The notes below the pieces were generated by a model, which saw only the letters and a list, made by a program, of their open reading frames with translations, was not told where the DNA came from and did not search any database. DNA of 64,000 bases from Pseudomonas putida (GTDB lineage: Bacteria > Pseudomonadota > Gammaproteobacteria > Pseudomonadales > Pseudomonadaceae). The first letter of the stretch is position 1. Every line of letters starts with the position of its first letter. The stretch lies in the NCBI RefSeq assembly GCF_002741075.1, contig NZ_CP016634.1, positions 4,454,501 through 4,518,500 on the forward strand. The letters run 5' to 3'. Both the position numbers and the translations under genes were made by a program. Of this stretch, positions 37,675 to 46,809 are shown piece by piece.

Positions 37675-37926
37675 ATGAAAAACAGCGATTTTGCAGCATT
37701 CGTAGAAGAGCAAATCAACAAGGCCGCGCAGAAGATCGTCGACAGCAGCCGCCATCGCTACGATGAGCACTCCCACGGAAAACTGAGCTATCTGCTGAGC
37801 TTGCGTCGCGTCATAAGCAAAAAAGCCACCGCCGAGGATCTCGGCCGACAGGATGCGATCAATGATGTGCTCCAAGCCTTGGAAATCATCAAGCCAAACG
37901 AAACCTACCTGGCACTGATCAAGTAA
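37675..37926 (+). CDS. Small hypothetical protein
   Basis: This 83-residue soluble, charged protein (MKNSDFAAFVEEQINKAAQK) starts after a GAAGGA ribosome site; a second ATG 6 nt upstream is closer to that site. It is mainly helical by composition, with a Ser/His-rich turn (SSRHRYDEHSHGK) and a C-terminus DVLQALEIIKPNETYLALIK. No cysteine or membrane segment is present. I do not recognise the family; the size and start suggest a phage- or plasmid-like small protein. Confidence 0.7.
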   Translation: MKNSDFAAFVEEQINKAAQKIVDSSRHRYDEHSHGKLSYLLSLRRVISKKATAEDLGRQDAINDVLQALEIIKPNETYLALIK

Positions 37927-37942
37927 AAGCACACGCACAATC

Positions 37943-37970
37943 ACGCGAACCGGCCGAGGCCGGTTCGCGT
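37943..37970. terminator. Perfect palindrome in convergent gap
   Basis: ACGCGAACCGGCC and GGCCGGTTCGCGT pair over 13 bp around GA, between the convergent ends of the small gene and the SDR gene. It lacks a T run. It is likely a shared bidirectional hairpin. Confidence 0.6.
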
Positions 37971-37974
37971 GCGT

Positions 37975-38742
37975 TCAGCCCTTGCTCGCGCGGTGTACCG
38001 AAAAGCCGGCCCAGTCCTGGCTCACCGGCATCAATTCAAGGCTGTTGATGTTGATGTGTGCCGGCTGGTTGAGGATCCAGAAGATCGTCTCGGCGATGTC
38101 CTGCGGCTGGATCGCTTCGGCGCCAGCATAGGTGGCGTCATAGCGCGCCTGATCCCCCCCGAAGCGCACCAGCGAGAACTCGCTCTCGCACAACCCCGGC
38201 TCGATGTTGCTGACACGCACGCCAGTGCCGCGAAGGTCGCAGCGCAGACTCAATGAAAACTGCCCGACGAAAGCCTTGGTGCCGCCATACACGTGACTGC
38301 CCGGATAAGGATAGTTACCCGCAACCGAACCGACATTGAGGATGCTCGCCCCACGGCCATGGGCAATCAGGCGCGGCAGCAACAACCGGGTGGTATACAT
38401 CAAACCCTTGATGTTGGTGTCGACCATGGTTTCCCAATCATCCAGGTCACAGTCCTGCGCAGGCGATGCGCCCAGGGCGAGACCCGCGTTGTTGACCAGG
38501 CCCTGGAGCTTGTCGAACGCTGGCGGCAGGTTGGCAATCGCCTGTTCCATGGCCTTGCGATCGCGCACATCGACCACCAGGCCGTGCACTTCGGTCTTGG
38601 CCGACAACTCGGCACACAGGGCGTCCAGGCGCTCCTCGCGCCGGCCAGTGAGCACCAGCTTCCAACCTGCCTCAGCGAAACGGCGGGCAGTGGCTTCACC
38701 GAAGCCAGATGTCGCGCCAGTGATGAATACGGTGGATGTCAT
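37975..38742 (-). CDS. Short-chain dehydrogenase/reductase (YdfG-like)
   Basis: This 255-residue NAD(P)-dependent SDR has the Rossmann motif TGATSGFGEATARRF (about 8-22), NNAG (about 83-86), the catalytic Ser in ILNVGSVAGNYPYPGSHVYGGTK (about 134-156, with Tyr/Lys as Y-x-x-x-K) and the NIEPGL-type segment. It resembles E. coli YdfG, which acts on 3-hydroxy acids and serine. AAGGAG lies before the chosen ATG (MTSTVF); an ATG 6 nt upstream overlaps that site. Confidence 0.92.
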   Translation of the reverse strand: MTSTVFITGATSGFGEATARRFAEAGWKLVLTGRREERLDALCAELSAKTEVHGLVVDVRDRKAMEQAIANLPPAFDKLQGLVNNAGLALGASPAQDCDLDDWETMVDTNIKGLMYTTRLLLPRLIAHGRGASILNVGSVAGNYPYPGSHVYGGTKAFVGQFSLSLRCDLRGTGVRVSNIEPGLCESEFSLVRFGGDQARYDATYAGAEAIQPQDIAETIFWILNQPAHININSLELMPVSQDWAGFSVHRASKG

Positions 38743-38890
38743 GCGCATCTCCTTCACGGTGGATTATCGTCGACAGGTATTGAGCATGGTCCCCGCCGTC
38801 GCCGGCAGCAAGCACGTCCAGGGCTGATCAATAAGTAGACAAAACCCTGAAAGCATTGAAATAGACGGCCTAAACGCACCTATGCGCATC

Positions 38891-39299
38891 TTATCCACAA
38901 GGCTTTCCCCACGGATTGGGGGAAACTCGTCTCCCGGACTGAACGCTCTTGCCTGTGTGTTCTGTGGACATCTTTTTCAGTGATGGCGCAACGCTTTCAA
39001 TTGTGCCGCTTGCAGCGGTCTGTCCAAGGCTTTTTCACAGAGTTATCCACAGCCCTGACCAAATACGGAGATGCTGTTCACAGGCTGCGGAACCGCCCCG
39101 AAACCGTCCCCAAGACCGACCTGATCAAAAAACATACAGAAGCCTGTAAGGCGCGTCAGCAAAGGCGTAGAGACACCTGCCACCATGTTTTCCACAGGCA
39201 GTTCCACACGATCCGTGGACAAAGCGAAGCTTGTGGAAACAATGACTTGCGAAGGGATTCTGCGGGTATTCGCGCAAGGTATGCGACAAGTTGTCCACA
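38891..39299. other. Gene-free region with a cluster of DnaA-box-like sequences
   Basis: The 600-nt gap between the SDR gene and livF has no convincing gene. It contains two perfect DnaA boxes TTATCCACA (38891-38899; 39043-39051), TTGTCCACA (39291-39299), TTTTCCACA (39189-39197) and reverse-strand near-matches at 38963-38971 (ATGTCCACA), 39215-39223 (TTGTCCACG) and 39233-39240 (TTTCCACA). This density is far above the surrounding sequence as read by eye. It may be a DnaA-titration or reactivation site rather than an origin, since no dnaA, dnaN or AT-rich unwinding element is seen. Confidence 0.6.
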
Positions 39300-39309
39300 T
39301 TGGCGTGAA

Positions 39310-39336
39310 CAACCGGGCCGCGCTGCGGCCCGGTTG
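39310..39336 (-). terminator. Hairpin after livF
   Basis: CAACCGGGCCGC and GCGGCCCGGTTG form a perfect 12-bp stem around GCT, 5 nt past the livF stop on the minus strand. It lacks a long T run but is the only candidate end for the liv operon. Confidence 0.7.
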
Positions 39337-39341
39337 CTTCG

Positions 39342-40058
39342 TCAGTGTCCGCCGAGGTAGGCGTTGCGCACTTCCTCGTTGACCAACAGCTCTTGGCCGG
39401 TCCCGCTCATGCGGATCTGCCCGTTGACCATCACATAGGCCCTGTCGGAGAGCTTCAATGCGTGGTTGGCGTTCTGCTCTACCAGGAAGATGGTCATCCC
39501 CGTCTTGGCCAGCTCGCGCAAGGTCGAGAAGATCTGCTTGACCACGATCGGAGCCAAGCCCAGCGACGGCTCGTCGAGCAGCAGCAGCTTGGGACGGCTC
39601 ATCAAGGCCCGGGCGATGGCGAGCATTTGCTGCTCGCCACCGGACATGGTCATGGCGCGCTGGTTACGGCGCTCCTTGAGCCGCGGGAACAACTCGTACA
39701 TGCGCTGCATGTCTTCATCGGCATGCTTGTCGCCAATCGGGATGGTCCCCATCATCAGGTTCTCCTCGACGGTCATGTCGGGGAACACCCGACGCCCTTC
39801 CGGCGACTGGGCAATGCCATTGGAGGCGATGTAGTGCGACGACTTGCGGGTGATGTCGGTACCCCGATAGACGATCTGCCCGGACGCAGCCCGGGGCTGG
39901 CCGAAGATCGACATCAGCAGGGTCGACTTGCCGGCACCGTTGGCACCGATCAAGCTCACCGTCTCGCCTTCATTGATGTGCATGCTGACTTTCTTCAGCG
40001 CCTGGATCGGCCCGTAGAACACGTCCAGGTCCTTGAGTTCGAGAATGGGTGCACTCAT
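39342..40058 (-). CDS. livF: Branched-chain amino-acid ABC transporter ATPase LivF (BraG)
   Basis: This 238-residue ABC ATPase has Walker A GANGAGKST (about 39-47), signature TMSGGEQQMLAIARAL (about 138-153) and Walker B LLLLDEPSLGLAP (about 158-170), with the LivF-type C-terminus. It energises uptake of leucine, isoleucine and valine with LivG and the permeases LivH/LivM. It is the last gene of the braC-livHMGF operon; its ATG overlaps the livG stop. Confidence 0.95.
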   Translation of the reverse strand: MSAPILELKDLDVFYGPIQALKKVSMHINEGETVSLIGANGAGKSTLLMSIFGQPRAASGQIVYRGTDITRKSSHYIASNGIAQSPEGRRVFPDMTVEENLMMGTIPIGDKHADEDMQRMYELFPRLKERRNQRAMTMSGGEQQMLAIARALMSRPKLLLLDEPSLGLAPIVVKQIFSTLRELAKTGMTIFLVEQNANHALKLSDRAYVMVNGQIRMSGTGQELLVNEEVRNAYLGGH

Positions 40059-40930
40059 ACCAGTTCCTCTTCGTCGGCACCCAGGTAGGCGGCGATCACC
40101 GTCGGGTTGTTGCGGATATCCTGCGGGGCGCCTTCGGCGATCACGTTGCCGTGGTCGAGCACCACGATATGGTCCGAGATGCTCATGACCATGCCCATGT
40201 CGTGCTCGATGAGCACCACGGTGATGTCGTGTTCATCGCGCAGCACACGGATCATGCGGCTCAGGGCTTCGGTTTCCTGGGGGTTGAGGCCGGCAGCCGG
40301 TTCGTCCAGACAGATGATCTTCGGTCGTGTGCACATGGCCCGGGCGATCTCCAGGCGGCGCTGCTGCCCGTAGGACAGCTCGCCGGCCAGGCGGTTGGCA
40401 CAGTCGACCAGATCGACCACCTCCAGCCAGTAGAACGCGTGGTCCAGGGCATCGCTTTCGGCCTTGCGGTAGGCCTTGGTGTTGAGCACACCGGCCAGCA
40501 GGTTGCGGTTGACCCACATGTGCTGGGCCACCAGCAGGTTCTCCACCACCGACATTTCCTTGAACAGGCGAATGTTCTGGAACGTCCGGGCCAGGCCCGC
40601 GCGGTTCACCAAGTGGGTACCGCCGAACATCTTGTAGTACAAGCGGTTGGCAAAGCGCGCCGGGGACACGAAGTCCGTCGCCTGGAAACGTTCGCCCAAC
40701 AACTGGATGACGTTGGTGCGGCCACCGCGCACGTTCAGTTCGATGCGCCCGCCACTGGCCTTGTAGAACCCGGTCAGGCAGTTGAACACAGTGGTCTTGC
40801 CAGCACCGTTGGGGCCGATCAGGGCGAAGATCTGGTTGCGCCGGACCTTCAGGCTGACATCGCTGAGCGCCTTGATGCCGCCGAACTGCATCATCAGGTT
40901 GTCGACCGAGAGAATGATATCGTCGCTCAT
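40055..40930 (-). CDS. livG: Branched-chain amino-acid ABC transporter ATPase LivG (BraF)
   Basis: This 291-residue ABC ATPase has Walker A GPNGAGKTTVFNCLTG (about 38-53), the signature LSYGQQRRLEIARAM (about 167-181) and Walker B IICLDEPAAGLNPQE (about 186-200). The ~40-residue insert after Walker A (LLGERFQATDFVSPARFANRLYYK region) is typical of Pseudomonas LivG. It overlaps livM and livF by 4 nt each, pointing to coupled translation. Confidence 0.95.
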   Translation of the reverse strand: MSDDIILSVDNLMMQFGGIKALSDVSLKVRRNQIFALIGPNGAGKTTVFNCLTGFYKASGGRIELNVRGGRTNVIQLLGERFQATDFVSPARFANRLYYKMFGGTHLVNRAGLARTFQNIRLFKEMSVVENLLVAQHMWVNRNLLAGVLNTKAYRKAESDALDHAFYWLEVVDLVDCANRLAGELSYGQQRRLEIARAMCTRPKIICLDEPAAGLNPQETEALSRMIRVLRDEHDITVVLIEHDMGMVMSISDHIVVLDHGNVIAEGAPQDIRNNPTVIAAYLGADEEELV

Positions 40931-42222
40931 GGCGCCACTCCTTTACGCGGGGTCACACCGGCGCGGCTGATGCGGATCAGCCCTCGCGGTCGCCAGATCA
41001 TCATCAGCACCATCAGCACACCGAACAGCAGCACCCGGTATTCGGAGAAGCTGCGCAGCAGCTCCGGTGCCACGGTCAGCACGAAGGCGGCGATCACCAC
41101 GCCCACCGTCGAGCCCATGCCGCCGAGCACCACGATCGCGAGAATCAGCGCCGACTCGAAGAAGGTGAACGACGACGGGTTTACGAAGCCCTGGTAGGTG
41201 GCGAAGAACACGCCAGCCAGACCTGCTGTTGAAGCCCCCAGGGTAAATGCCGAAAGCTTGACCAGTACGTGGTTCAGGCCCATCGAACGGCAGGCGATCT
41301 CATCTTCTCGCAGCGCTTCCCAGGCCCGGCCGACCGGCATGCGGGTCAGTCGGTGCTTGATGTACAACACCGCCAGCACGACGATGAACAGCACCGCGTA
41401 GATGAACACGAACTTGAGGTTGGCGTTGTAATCGAATCCGAAGAACTCGTGGATGGGCACCCCACCGTCCTTGGCCCGGCGGCCGAACTCCAGGCCAAAG
41501 AAGGTCGGCGACGGCGCCGGCATGCCGTTGGGGCCCCCGGTGAATGACAGCCAGTTGTTCAGCACCAGGCGGATGATCTCACCAAAGCCCAGGGTCACGA
41601 TCGCCAGGTAGTCGCCATGCATGCGCAACACCGGAAAGCCCAGGATGCATCCGGCCAATGCCGCGGCGATGGCCGCCAGCGGCAGGACGCTCCAGAAGCC
41701 CAGGCCCAGGTACTGGTAGCCCAGGGCCAGGCCGTAGGCACCGATGGCGTAGAATGCCACGTAGCCCAGATCGAGCAGGCCCGCCAGGCCCACCACGATA
41801 TTCAGACCCAAGCCCAGCAGCACATAGATCAGGCCGAGGATGACCACGGTGAGCAGATACTTGTTGGCGAAGATCGGAAACACGATGGCGATGACGATCA
41901 GCGCCGGGATGATGTAGCGCAGCCGCGACTTGTAGTCAGGCGCCAGCACATGCACGCCCGACCCGCCGCTTTCAAAGCCCTGGAGCATGCGCTGCCCCGA
42001 GGCGGTCTGCAGGAACAGGCTGAGGACGAAGCGCCCCAGCATCACCCCACCGACCAGCCAGGCCACGCGCTTGGGTTCTGCGTTGAAGCTGTAGCCGTCG
42101 AGCACCACGCCGACGACAGGGCCAAAAACGATCAGTGCGAGCAGACCGGCGACAATCGTCTCCAGCAGGCTGCGCTTGATGTCGAAACCGGAAGAAACAG
42201 TATTGGCAGCAGACATGTTCAC
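40927..42222 (-). CDS. livM: Branched-chain amino-acid ABC transporter permease LivM (BraE)
   Basis: This 431-residue permease has about ten membrane spans: an N-terminal extension with extra spans (about 20-80) and a core with YVLLGLGLNIVVGLAGLLDLGYVAFYAIGAYG (about 133-164). The EAA-like cytoplasmic loop with GRAWEALREDEIACRSMGLN (about 298-317) contacts the ATPase. It overlaps livH and livG by 4 nt (ATGA). Confidence 0.95.
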   Translation of the reverse strand: MNMSAANTVSSGFDIKRSLLETIVAGLLALIVFGPVVGVVLDGYSFNAEPKRVAWLVGGVMLGRFVLSLFLQTASGQRMLQGFESGGSGVHVLAPDYKSRLRYIIPALIVIAIVFPIFANKYLLTVVILGLIYVLLGLGLNIVVGLAGLLDLGYVAFYAIGAYGLALGYQYLGLGFWSVLPLAAIAAALAGCILGFPVLRMHGDYLAIVTLGFGEIIRLVLNNWLSFTGGPNGMPAPSPTFFGLEFGRRAKDGGVPIHEFFGFDYNANLKFVFIYAVLFIVVLAVLYIKHRLTRMPVGRAWEALREDEIACRSMGLNHVLVKLSAFTLGASTAGLAGVFFATYQGFVNPSSFTFFESALILAIVVLGGMGSTVGVVIAAFVLTVAPELLRSFSEYRVLLFGVLMVLMMIWRPRGLIRISRAGVTPRKGVAP

Positions 42223-43133
42223 ACCTTAGCCACGAGCGGGCGACCCAACAGGCCTTGGGGACGGAAGATCAGAATCATCACCAGCAGTGAGAAACTGAAC
42301 ACGTCCTTGTAGTCGGAGTTGATCAGGCCGGAGAACAACGACTCGGAGATCCCCAGGATGATCCCGCCAAGCATGGCGCCAGGGAGTGAGCCAATGCCGC
42401 CGAGCACTGCGGCGGTGAATGCCTTGATGCCAATGATGAAGCCGGCATAGAAATCGAAAGTGCCGTAGTTCATGGTGATCAGTACGCCTGCGAGCGCAGC
42501 CATCACCGCACCGATGACGAACACATAGGAGATCACCCGGTCGGTGTTGATCCCCAGGATCGAGGCCATCTTGCGGTCTTGCTGGGTCGCGCGGCACATG
42601 CGGCCGAGCTTGGTGTACTTGATCACATAGGTGAGCAGGGCCATGCCGACGAAGGCCGCCACCAGGATGAAGATCTTGGTGTAGGTCAGTTGCACGAAGC
42701 CGGTACCCACTTCGACGCGCCAGGCGCCTTCGAGCAGGGTGGGCACGCCTTGCTGGCGGGCGCCCTGGCTGATCTGCGCGTAGTTCTGCAGGATCAGCGA
42801 GATGCCGATGGCACTGATCAGCGGTGCCAGGCGGGTGGAGTTACGCAGGGGCTTGTAGGCGATGCGCTCGATGGTGAAGCCGTAGATGCCCGTGACGACG
42901 ATGGTGAACAACAAGGTTCCCAACATCAGCAGCGGAAACGACTCGACACCGAAATAGGCCAGCAATGCCAGGCTGATCGCCGCGAGGTACGCGGAGATCA
43001 TATACACCTCGCCGTGCGCGAAGTTGATCATGCCGATAATGCCATAGACCATTGTGTAGCCGATGGCGATCAGACCATAGACAGACCCGAGGGTCAGTCC
43101 ATTGATCAGTTGCTGCAGGAAAATACCATCCAT
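42219..43133 (-). CDS. livH: Branched-chain amino-acid ABC transporter permease LivH (BraD)
   Basis: This 304-residue permease has about eight spans: LINGLTLGSVYGLIAIGYTMVYGIIGMINFAHGE at the N-terminus and a conserved loop GRMCRATQQDRKMASILGIN (about 176-195). The C-terminal GGIGSLPGAMLGGIILG is typical. It begins 157 nt downstream of braC; a hairpin in that gap could allow more binding protein than permease to be made. Confidence 0.95.
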   Translation of the reverse strand: MDGIFLQQLINGLTLGSVYGLIAIGYTMVYGIIGMINFAHGEVYMISAYLAAISLALLAYFGVESFPLLMLGTLLFTIVVTGIYGFTIERIAYKPLRNSTRLAPLISAIGISLILQNYAQISQGARQQGVPTLLEGAWRVEVGTGFVQLTYTKIFILVAAFVGMALLTYVIKYTKLGRMCRATQQDRKMASILGINTDRVISYVFVIGAVMAALAGVLITMNYGTFDFYAGFIIGIKAFTAAVLGGIGSLPGAMLGGIILGISESLFSGLINSDYKDVFSFSLLVMILIFRPQGLLGRPLVAKV

Positions 43134-43253
43134 AACGCAATCTCACCTGATTGAGATTGCACGAGCGCCGACCACGGCGGACCACCGCTGAAGCGGCCCT
43201 CGCAGCGCAGAACTGTGCAGATCTACGGATAAAGACAGGTACCGCGGGGCTGC

Positions 43254-43279
43254 GGCCCGGAGCAGTGCGCATCCGGGCC
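43254..43279 (-). terminator. Attenuator-like hairpin between braC and livH
   Basis: GGCCCGGA and TCCGGGCC pair around a 10-nt loop, 12 nt past the braC stop. It lacks a T run. It fits a partial terminator or an mRNA stabiliser that raises braC over livHMGF. Confidence 0.55.
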
Positions 43280-43290
43280 GGTCGCCGTTG

Positions 43291-44427
43291 TTATTTTTGT
43301 TTTTCCAGCTGGTGGTACTTGCCGTTGGCATCCCACTGGTAGACCACGTAGTCGGAGACAGTCAGGTCACCCTTGCTGTCCCACTTCTTTTCGCCCATGA
43401 CGGTCTGGACCGGGTTGGCCTTGAGCCACTTGGCGGCGTCTTCACCCTTGTTCGACTTGGCGCCGTTGAACGCGGCAGCCAGGGCCTGGAGCGAGGCGTA
43501 GGCATACAGGGTGTAGCCTTCAGGCTCGGTACCGGCCTTGCGGAACTCCTCCACCACCGCCTTGCTGTCCGGCAGCAGGCGCGGGTCGGCACCGAAGGTC
43601 ATGTACACGCCGTTGACGTACTGGGCACCGCCAGCGGTGGCTACCAGTTCGTCGGTAACGATGCCGTCGTCGGACATGAACTTCACATCCTTCAGACCTT
43701 GTTCACGCAGTTGGCGTACCAGCGGGCCGGCTTCTGGGTGCAGGCCACCGAAGTAGACCACGTCGGCACCGGTGGAGCGGATCTTGGTGACCACCGCGCT
43801 GAAGTCCTTCTCGCCACGGGTCAGGCCTTCGTACAGCACAGGCTTCACGCCGCGCTTTTCAAGCTGCGCCTTGGTCGCATCGGCCAGGCCTTGGCCGTAG
43901 GTGTCCTTGTCGTGCAGGACCGCGACTTTCTTGCCCTTGAGCACGTCGACGATGTAGTCGCCAGCCACGATGCCCTGCTGGTCGTCACGACCGCACATAC
44001 GGAACATGGCCGACAGCCCGCGCTCGGTAACCTGCGGGTTGGTGGAACCTGGAGTGATGGCGATCACGCCGGCTTCGTCATAGACCTCGGAGGCCGGGAT
44101 GGTGTTGGAGGAGCAGAAGTGACCGACCACGCCGATGACCTTGTCCTGGTCGACCAGGCGGTTGGCCACGGCCACGGCTTGCTTCGGTTCGCAGGCATCA
44201 TCGCCCTTGACCAGGATGATCTTCTCGCCGTTGACCCCACCTGCGGCGTTGATCTTGTCGGCTGCCGCCTGGGCACCTTTCATGTACTGCTCGCCAAACG
44301 CTGCGTTGGCACCGGTCATCGGGCCTGCGACGCCGATCTTCACATCGGCCTGAACAAACGAGGAAACACCCAGTGCCGAAGCTACGGCGAGAGCCAGGAA
44401 ACCTTTCTTGTAAAACGTCTGCGACAT
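43291..44427 (-). CDS. braC: Branched-chain amino-acid-binding periplasmic protein BraC
   Basis: This 378-residue periplasmic binding protein has a signal peptide (about 1-27, ending FVQA) and a type-I fold: DVKIGVAGPMTGANAAFGEQYMKGAQAAADKINAAGG at the mature N-terminus. Two cysteines around residues 75 and 103-130 (DDACEPK; FRMCGRD) suit the disulfide of BraC. It feeds LivHMGF. AAGGAG precedes the ATG (MSQTFYKKG); the frame is open 54 nt further upstream. It diverges from pncB. Confidence 0.95.
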   Translation of the reverse strand: MSQTFYKKGFLALAVASALGVSSFVQADVKIGVAGPMTGANAAFGEQYMKGAQAAADKINAAGGVNGEKIILVKGDDACEPKQAVAVANRLVDQDKVIGVVGHFCSSNTIPASEVYDEAGVIAITPGSTNPQVTERGLSAMFRMCGRDDQQGIVAGDYIVDVLKGKKVAVLHDKDTYGQGLADATKAQLEKRGVKPVLYEGLTRGEKDFSAVVTKIRSTGADVVYFGGLHPEAGPLVRQLREQGLKDVKFMSDDGIVTDELVATAGGAQYVNGVYMTFGADPRLLPDSKAVVEEFRKAGTEPEGYTLYAYASLQALAAAFNGAKSNKGEDAAKWLKANPVQTVMGEKKWDSKGDLTVSDYVVYQWDANGKYHQLEKQK

Positions 44428-44955
44428 GAGGTGGTGCTCCTTAGAGTTTTTTTGGTTGGCACTACAACTTTCAGCACTCAAGGTCAGAGCAAGCGCCGTG
44501 CCAGCCGTTTTGTATTCGTCGCAAAACGCATTGGAGAGCGGACTAAAGGCGACCGACGGCCTTTTCTTTATTGAGCGTGCAACCGTCTAACCTAGACAAG
44601 TCGCAACCCTTACAGCCATCAAGGGCAACCGCGCAGTGCCATCATTGCAACCCCGGCAAGTGTTTACGTGCAACCGCCCTGTAACAGGGCAACGTCACCG
44701 AACTGCACACTACAAGTGCACAACTGCTACAGGCGGCACCGTTACAAGGCGGCGCGGTGTGTAGGAAAGTGCCCGGCCACGGACGACAAAAGCGCCAAAT
44801 CACGGGATAGCCCAACGCCTGCAGGACTCCGGCAGGCAGTACCAGGCGGGACGTTACCGAAGCCTATGTGCTCACTACGCTGCAAACGCTGGCACAATGA
44901 CGCGGATTCCACGCGCCTGCTTTGTGACGCGAGCGCCGCCACCTGGAGCCCCTCA
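44428..44955. promoter_or_regulatory. Divergent braC/pncB control region with phased GCAACC array
   Basis: This gap of 528 nt has no gene. GCAACC occurs at 44579, 44603, 44625, 44647 and 44670, then GCAACG at 44689. The steps are 24, 22, 22, 23 and 19 nt, so most sites sit on the same DNA face, two helical turns apart. A short hairpin (GCCCT-GTAAC-AGGGC, 44676-44690) lies in the last interval. Phased direct repeats suggest cooperative binding of a regulator upstream of braC or pncB. Promoter boxes are not clear by eye. Confidence 0.55.
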
Positions 44956-46161
44956 ATGAGCGAGAGCGCATTTGCCGAGCGCATCGTGCACAACCTGCTC
45001 GACACCGATTTCTACAAGCTGACCATGATGCAGGCCGTCCTGCACAACTACCCGGATGCCGACGTGGAATGGGAGTTCCGCTGCCGCAACGGCGAGGACT
45101 TGCGCCCTTACCTCGACGAAATCCGCAAAGCGATCGAACACCTGAGCGACCTCTCCCTGGACGACGGTCAGCTCGCCTTTCTCGAGCGCATCAGCTTTCT
45201 CAAGCCAGACTTTCTGCGCTTTCTCGGCCTGTTCCGCTTCAACCTGCGCTACCTGCACATCGGCATCGAGCACGACCAGTTATTCCTGCGTCTGCGCGGC
45301 CCGTGGCTGCATGTGATCCTGTTCGAAGTGCCCCTACTGGCCATCATCAGCGAGGTGCGCAACCGCCATCTGCATCCGCGCATGCGCCTGAGCGAGGCGC
45401 GTGACCAGCTGTACCGCAAGTTCGACTGGCTACGCGCCCACGCCAGCGACGAAGAGCTGGCTGAACTGCAGGTAGCCGATTTCGGCACCCGTCGGCGTTT
45501 TTCCGGTCGTGTGCAGGAAGAAGTGGTGCGGGTATTGCGCGATGACTTTCCGGCGCGCTTCGTCGGTACCAGCAACGTAGACCTGGCCTGGAAGCTGGAT
45601 GTCAGACCCTTGGGCACCATGGCCCATGAGTGGATCATGGCCCACCAGCAACTGGGCCCGCGACTGATCGACAGCCAGATCGCCGCGCTGGACTGCTGGG
45701 TCCGCGAATACCGTGGGCTGCTGGGGATCGCCTTGACCGACTGCATCACCATGGATGCATTCCTGACCGACTTCGACCTGTACTTCGCCAAGCTCTTCGA
45801 CGGCCTGCGCCATGACTCCGGCGACCCGGTAGCCTGGGCGGAGAAGGCCATCGCCCACTACCGCAAACTGGGCATCGACCCGATGACCAAGACACTGGTG
45901 TTCTCCGACGGCCTGAACCTGACCCGTGCGCTGGAAATCTTCCGCGCCCTGCGCGGTCGCATCAATGTCAGCTTCGGGATCGGCACCAACCTCACCTGCG
46001 ACATCCCTGGGGTGGCGCCGATGAGCATCGTGCTTAAAATGACCGACTGCAACGGCTCCCCGGTGGCCAAGATCTCCGACGAGGCCGCCAAGACCCAATG
46101 CCGTGACGAGAATTTCGTCCATTACCTGCGCCACGTATTCAAAGTCCCCAGCAAGGAGTAA
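44956..46161 (+). CDS. pncB: Nicotinate phosphoribosyltransferase
   Basis: This 401-residue enzyme converts nicotinate and PRPP to nicotinate mononucleotide in NAD salvage. Family segments are [15 protein letters not shown] (about 14-28), [23 protein letters not shown] (about 200-222, containing the conserved His region), [18 protein letters not shown] (about 279-296), TLVFSDGLN and [10 protein letters not shown]. The start follows CCTGGAGCC; a longer upstream reading frame has no ribosome site. nadE starts 4 nt after the stop, so pncB-nadE formed an operon before the island cut nadE. Confidence 0.95.
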   Translation: MSESAFAERIVHNLLDTDFYKLTMMQAVLHNYPDADVEWEFRCRNGEDLRPYLDEIRKAIEHLSDLSLDDGQLAFLERISFLKPDFLRFLGLFRFNLRYLHIGIEHDQLFLRLRGPWLHVILFEVPLLAIISEVRNRHLHPRMRLSEARDQLYRKFDWLRAHASDEELAELQVADFGTRRRFSGRVQEEVVRVLRDDFPARFVGTSNVDLAWKLDVRPLGTMAHEWIMAHQQLGPRLIDSQIAALDCWVREYRGLLGIALTDCITMDAFLTDFDLYFAKLFDGLRHDSGDPVAWAEKAIAHYRKLGIDPMTKTLVFSDGLNLTRALEIFRALRGRINVSFGIGTNLTCDIPGVAPMSIVLKMTDCNGSPVAKISDEAAKTQCRDENFVHYLRHVFKVPSKE

Positions 46162-46164
46162 CCC

Positions 46165-46707
46165 ATGCAAGCCGTTCAGCGAGAGATTGCGCAGCAGCTC
46201 AAGGTGCAGCCCCCGTTCGCCGACGCCGCCGCGCTTCAGGCCGAAGTCGCCCGGCGCGTGGCCTTCATCAAGGGATGCCTGGCCAATGCCCGGCTCAAGA
46301 CCCTCGTCCTAGGCATCAGCGGCGGGGTCGACTCACTGACCGCCGCCCTGCTCGCCCAGCGCGCGGTCAATGAGCTGCGTACCGAAACGGGTGACGACAG
46401 CTATCGTTTCATCGCCGTGCGACTGCCCTACCAGGTGCAGCACGACGAGCACGATGCCCAGGCGTGTTTGGATGTGATCGAGGCCGATGAAGTGCACACC
46501 GTGGACATCGCCCCGGCCGTACGCGCACTGGCGACCGAGACCAAGGCCCTGGAAGGTGGCTCGCCGACCCTGGTGGATTTCGTCGTGGGTAACGTCAAGG
46601 CGCGCATGCGCATGGTGGCCCAGTACGCCATTGCTGGCGCCCGAGGGGGGCTGGTGATCGGTACCGATCATGCTGCCGAGGCGGTGATTTCTACCCCCCT
46701 ACACTGA
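46165..46707 (+). pseudogene. nadE: NAD synthetase gene nadE, truncated by the island
   Basis: The first 174 residues are a normal NH3-dependent NAD synthetase: the PP-loop ATP motif SGGVDS (about 52-57), [13 protein letters not shown] and [11 protein letters not shown] then GTDHAAEAV. Full-length pseudomonad NadE is about 275 residues. Here the native sequence stops after GTDHAAEAV and six foreign codons (ISTPLH) lead to a stop. About 100 C-terminal residues, needed for the deamido-NAD and dimer parts of the site, are missing. AAGGAG precedes the ATG. The residual product is probably inactive; another NadE must exist. Confidence 0.9.
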
Positions 46708-46809
46708 ACTGCACAATCCGATAGCCCTTAGCTTCACCCCCTCCAGAATCTGAGCCATGAGCCATACTTCCCACCGACCTTCCTGAGTCGATGTGCAGGG
46801 CCTCAGAAT

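Noticed and set aside
38980..39360. Open frames in the DnaA-box region
   Set aside because: Their translations are irregular, Arg/Cys-rich and without a ribosome site. The sequence is better explained by the box cluster.
44450..44475. A sigma54 promoter (TTGGCAC near 44454)
   Set aside because: The -12 element is not GC with the right spacing, and the site lies about 500 nt from pncB and in the wrong direction for braC.
46689..46809. A tRNA or tmRNA attachment site at the island's left end
   Set aside because: No tRNA-like sequence is visible; the junction lies inside the nadE coding region.
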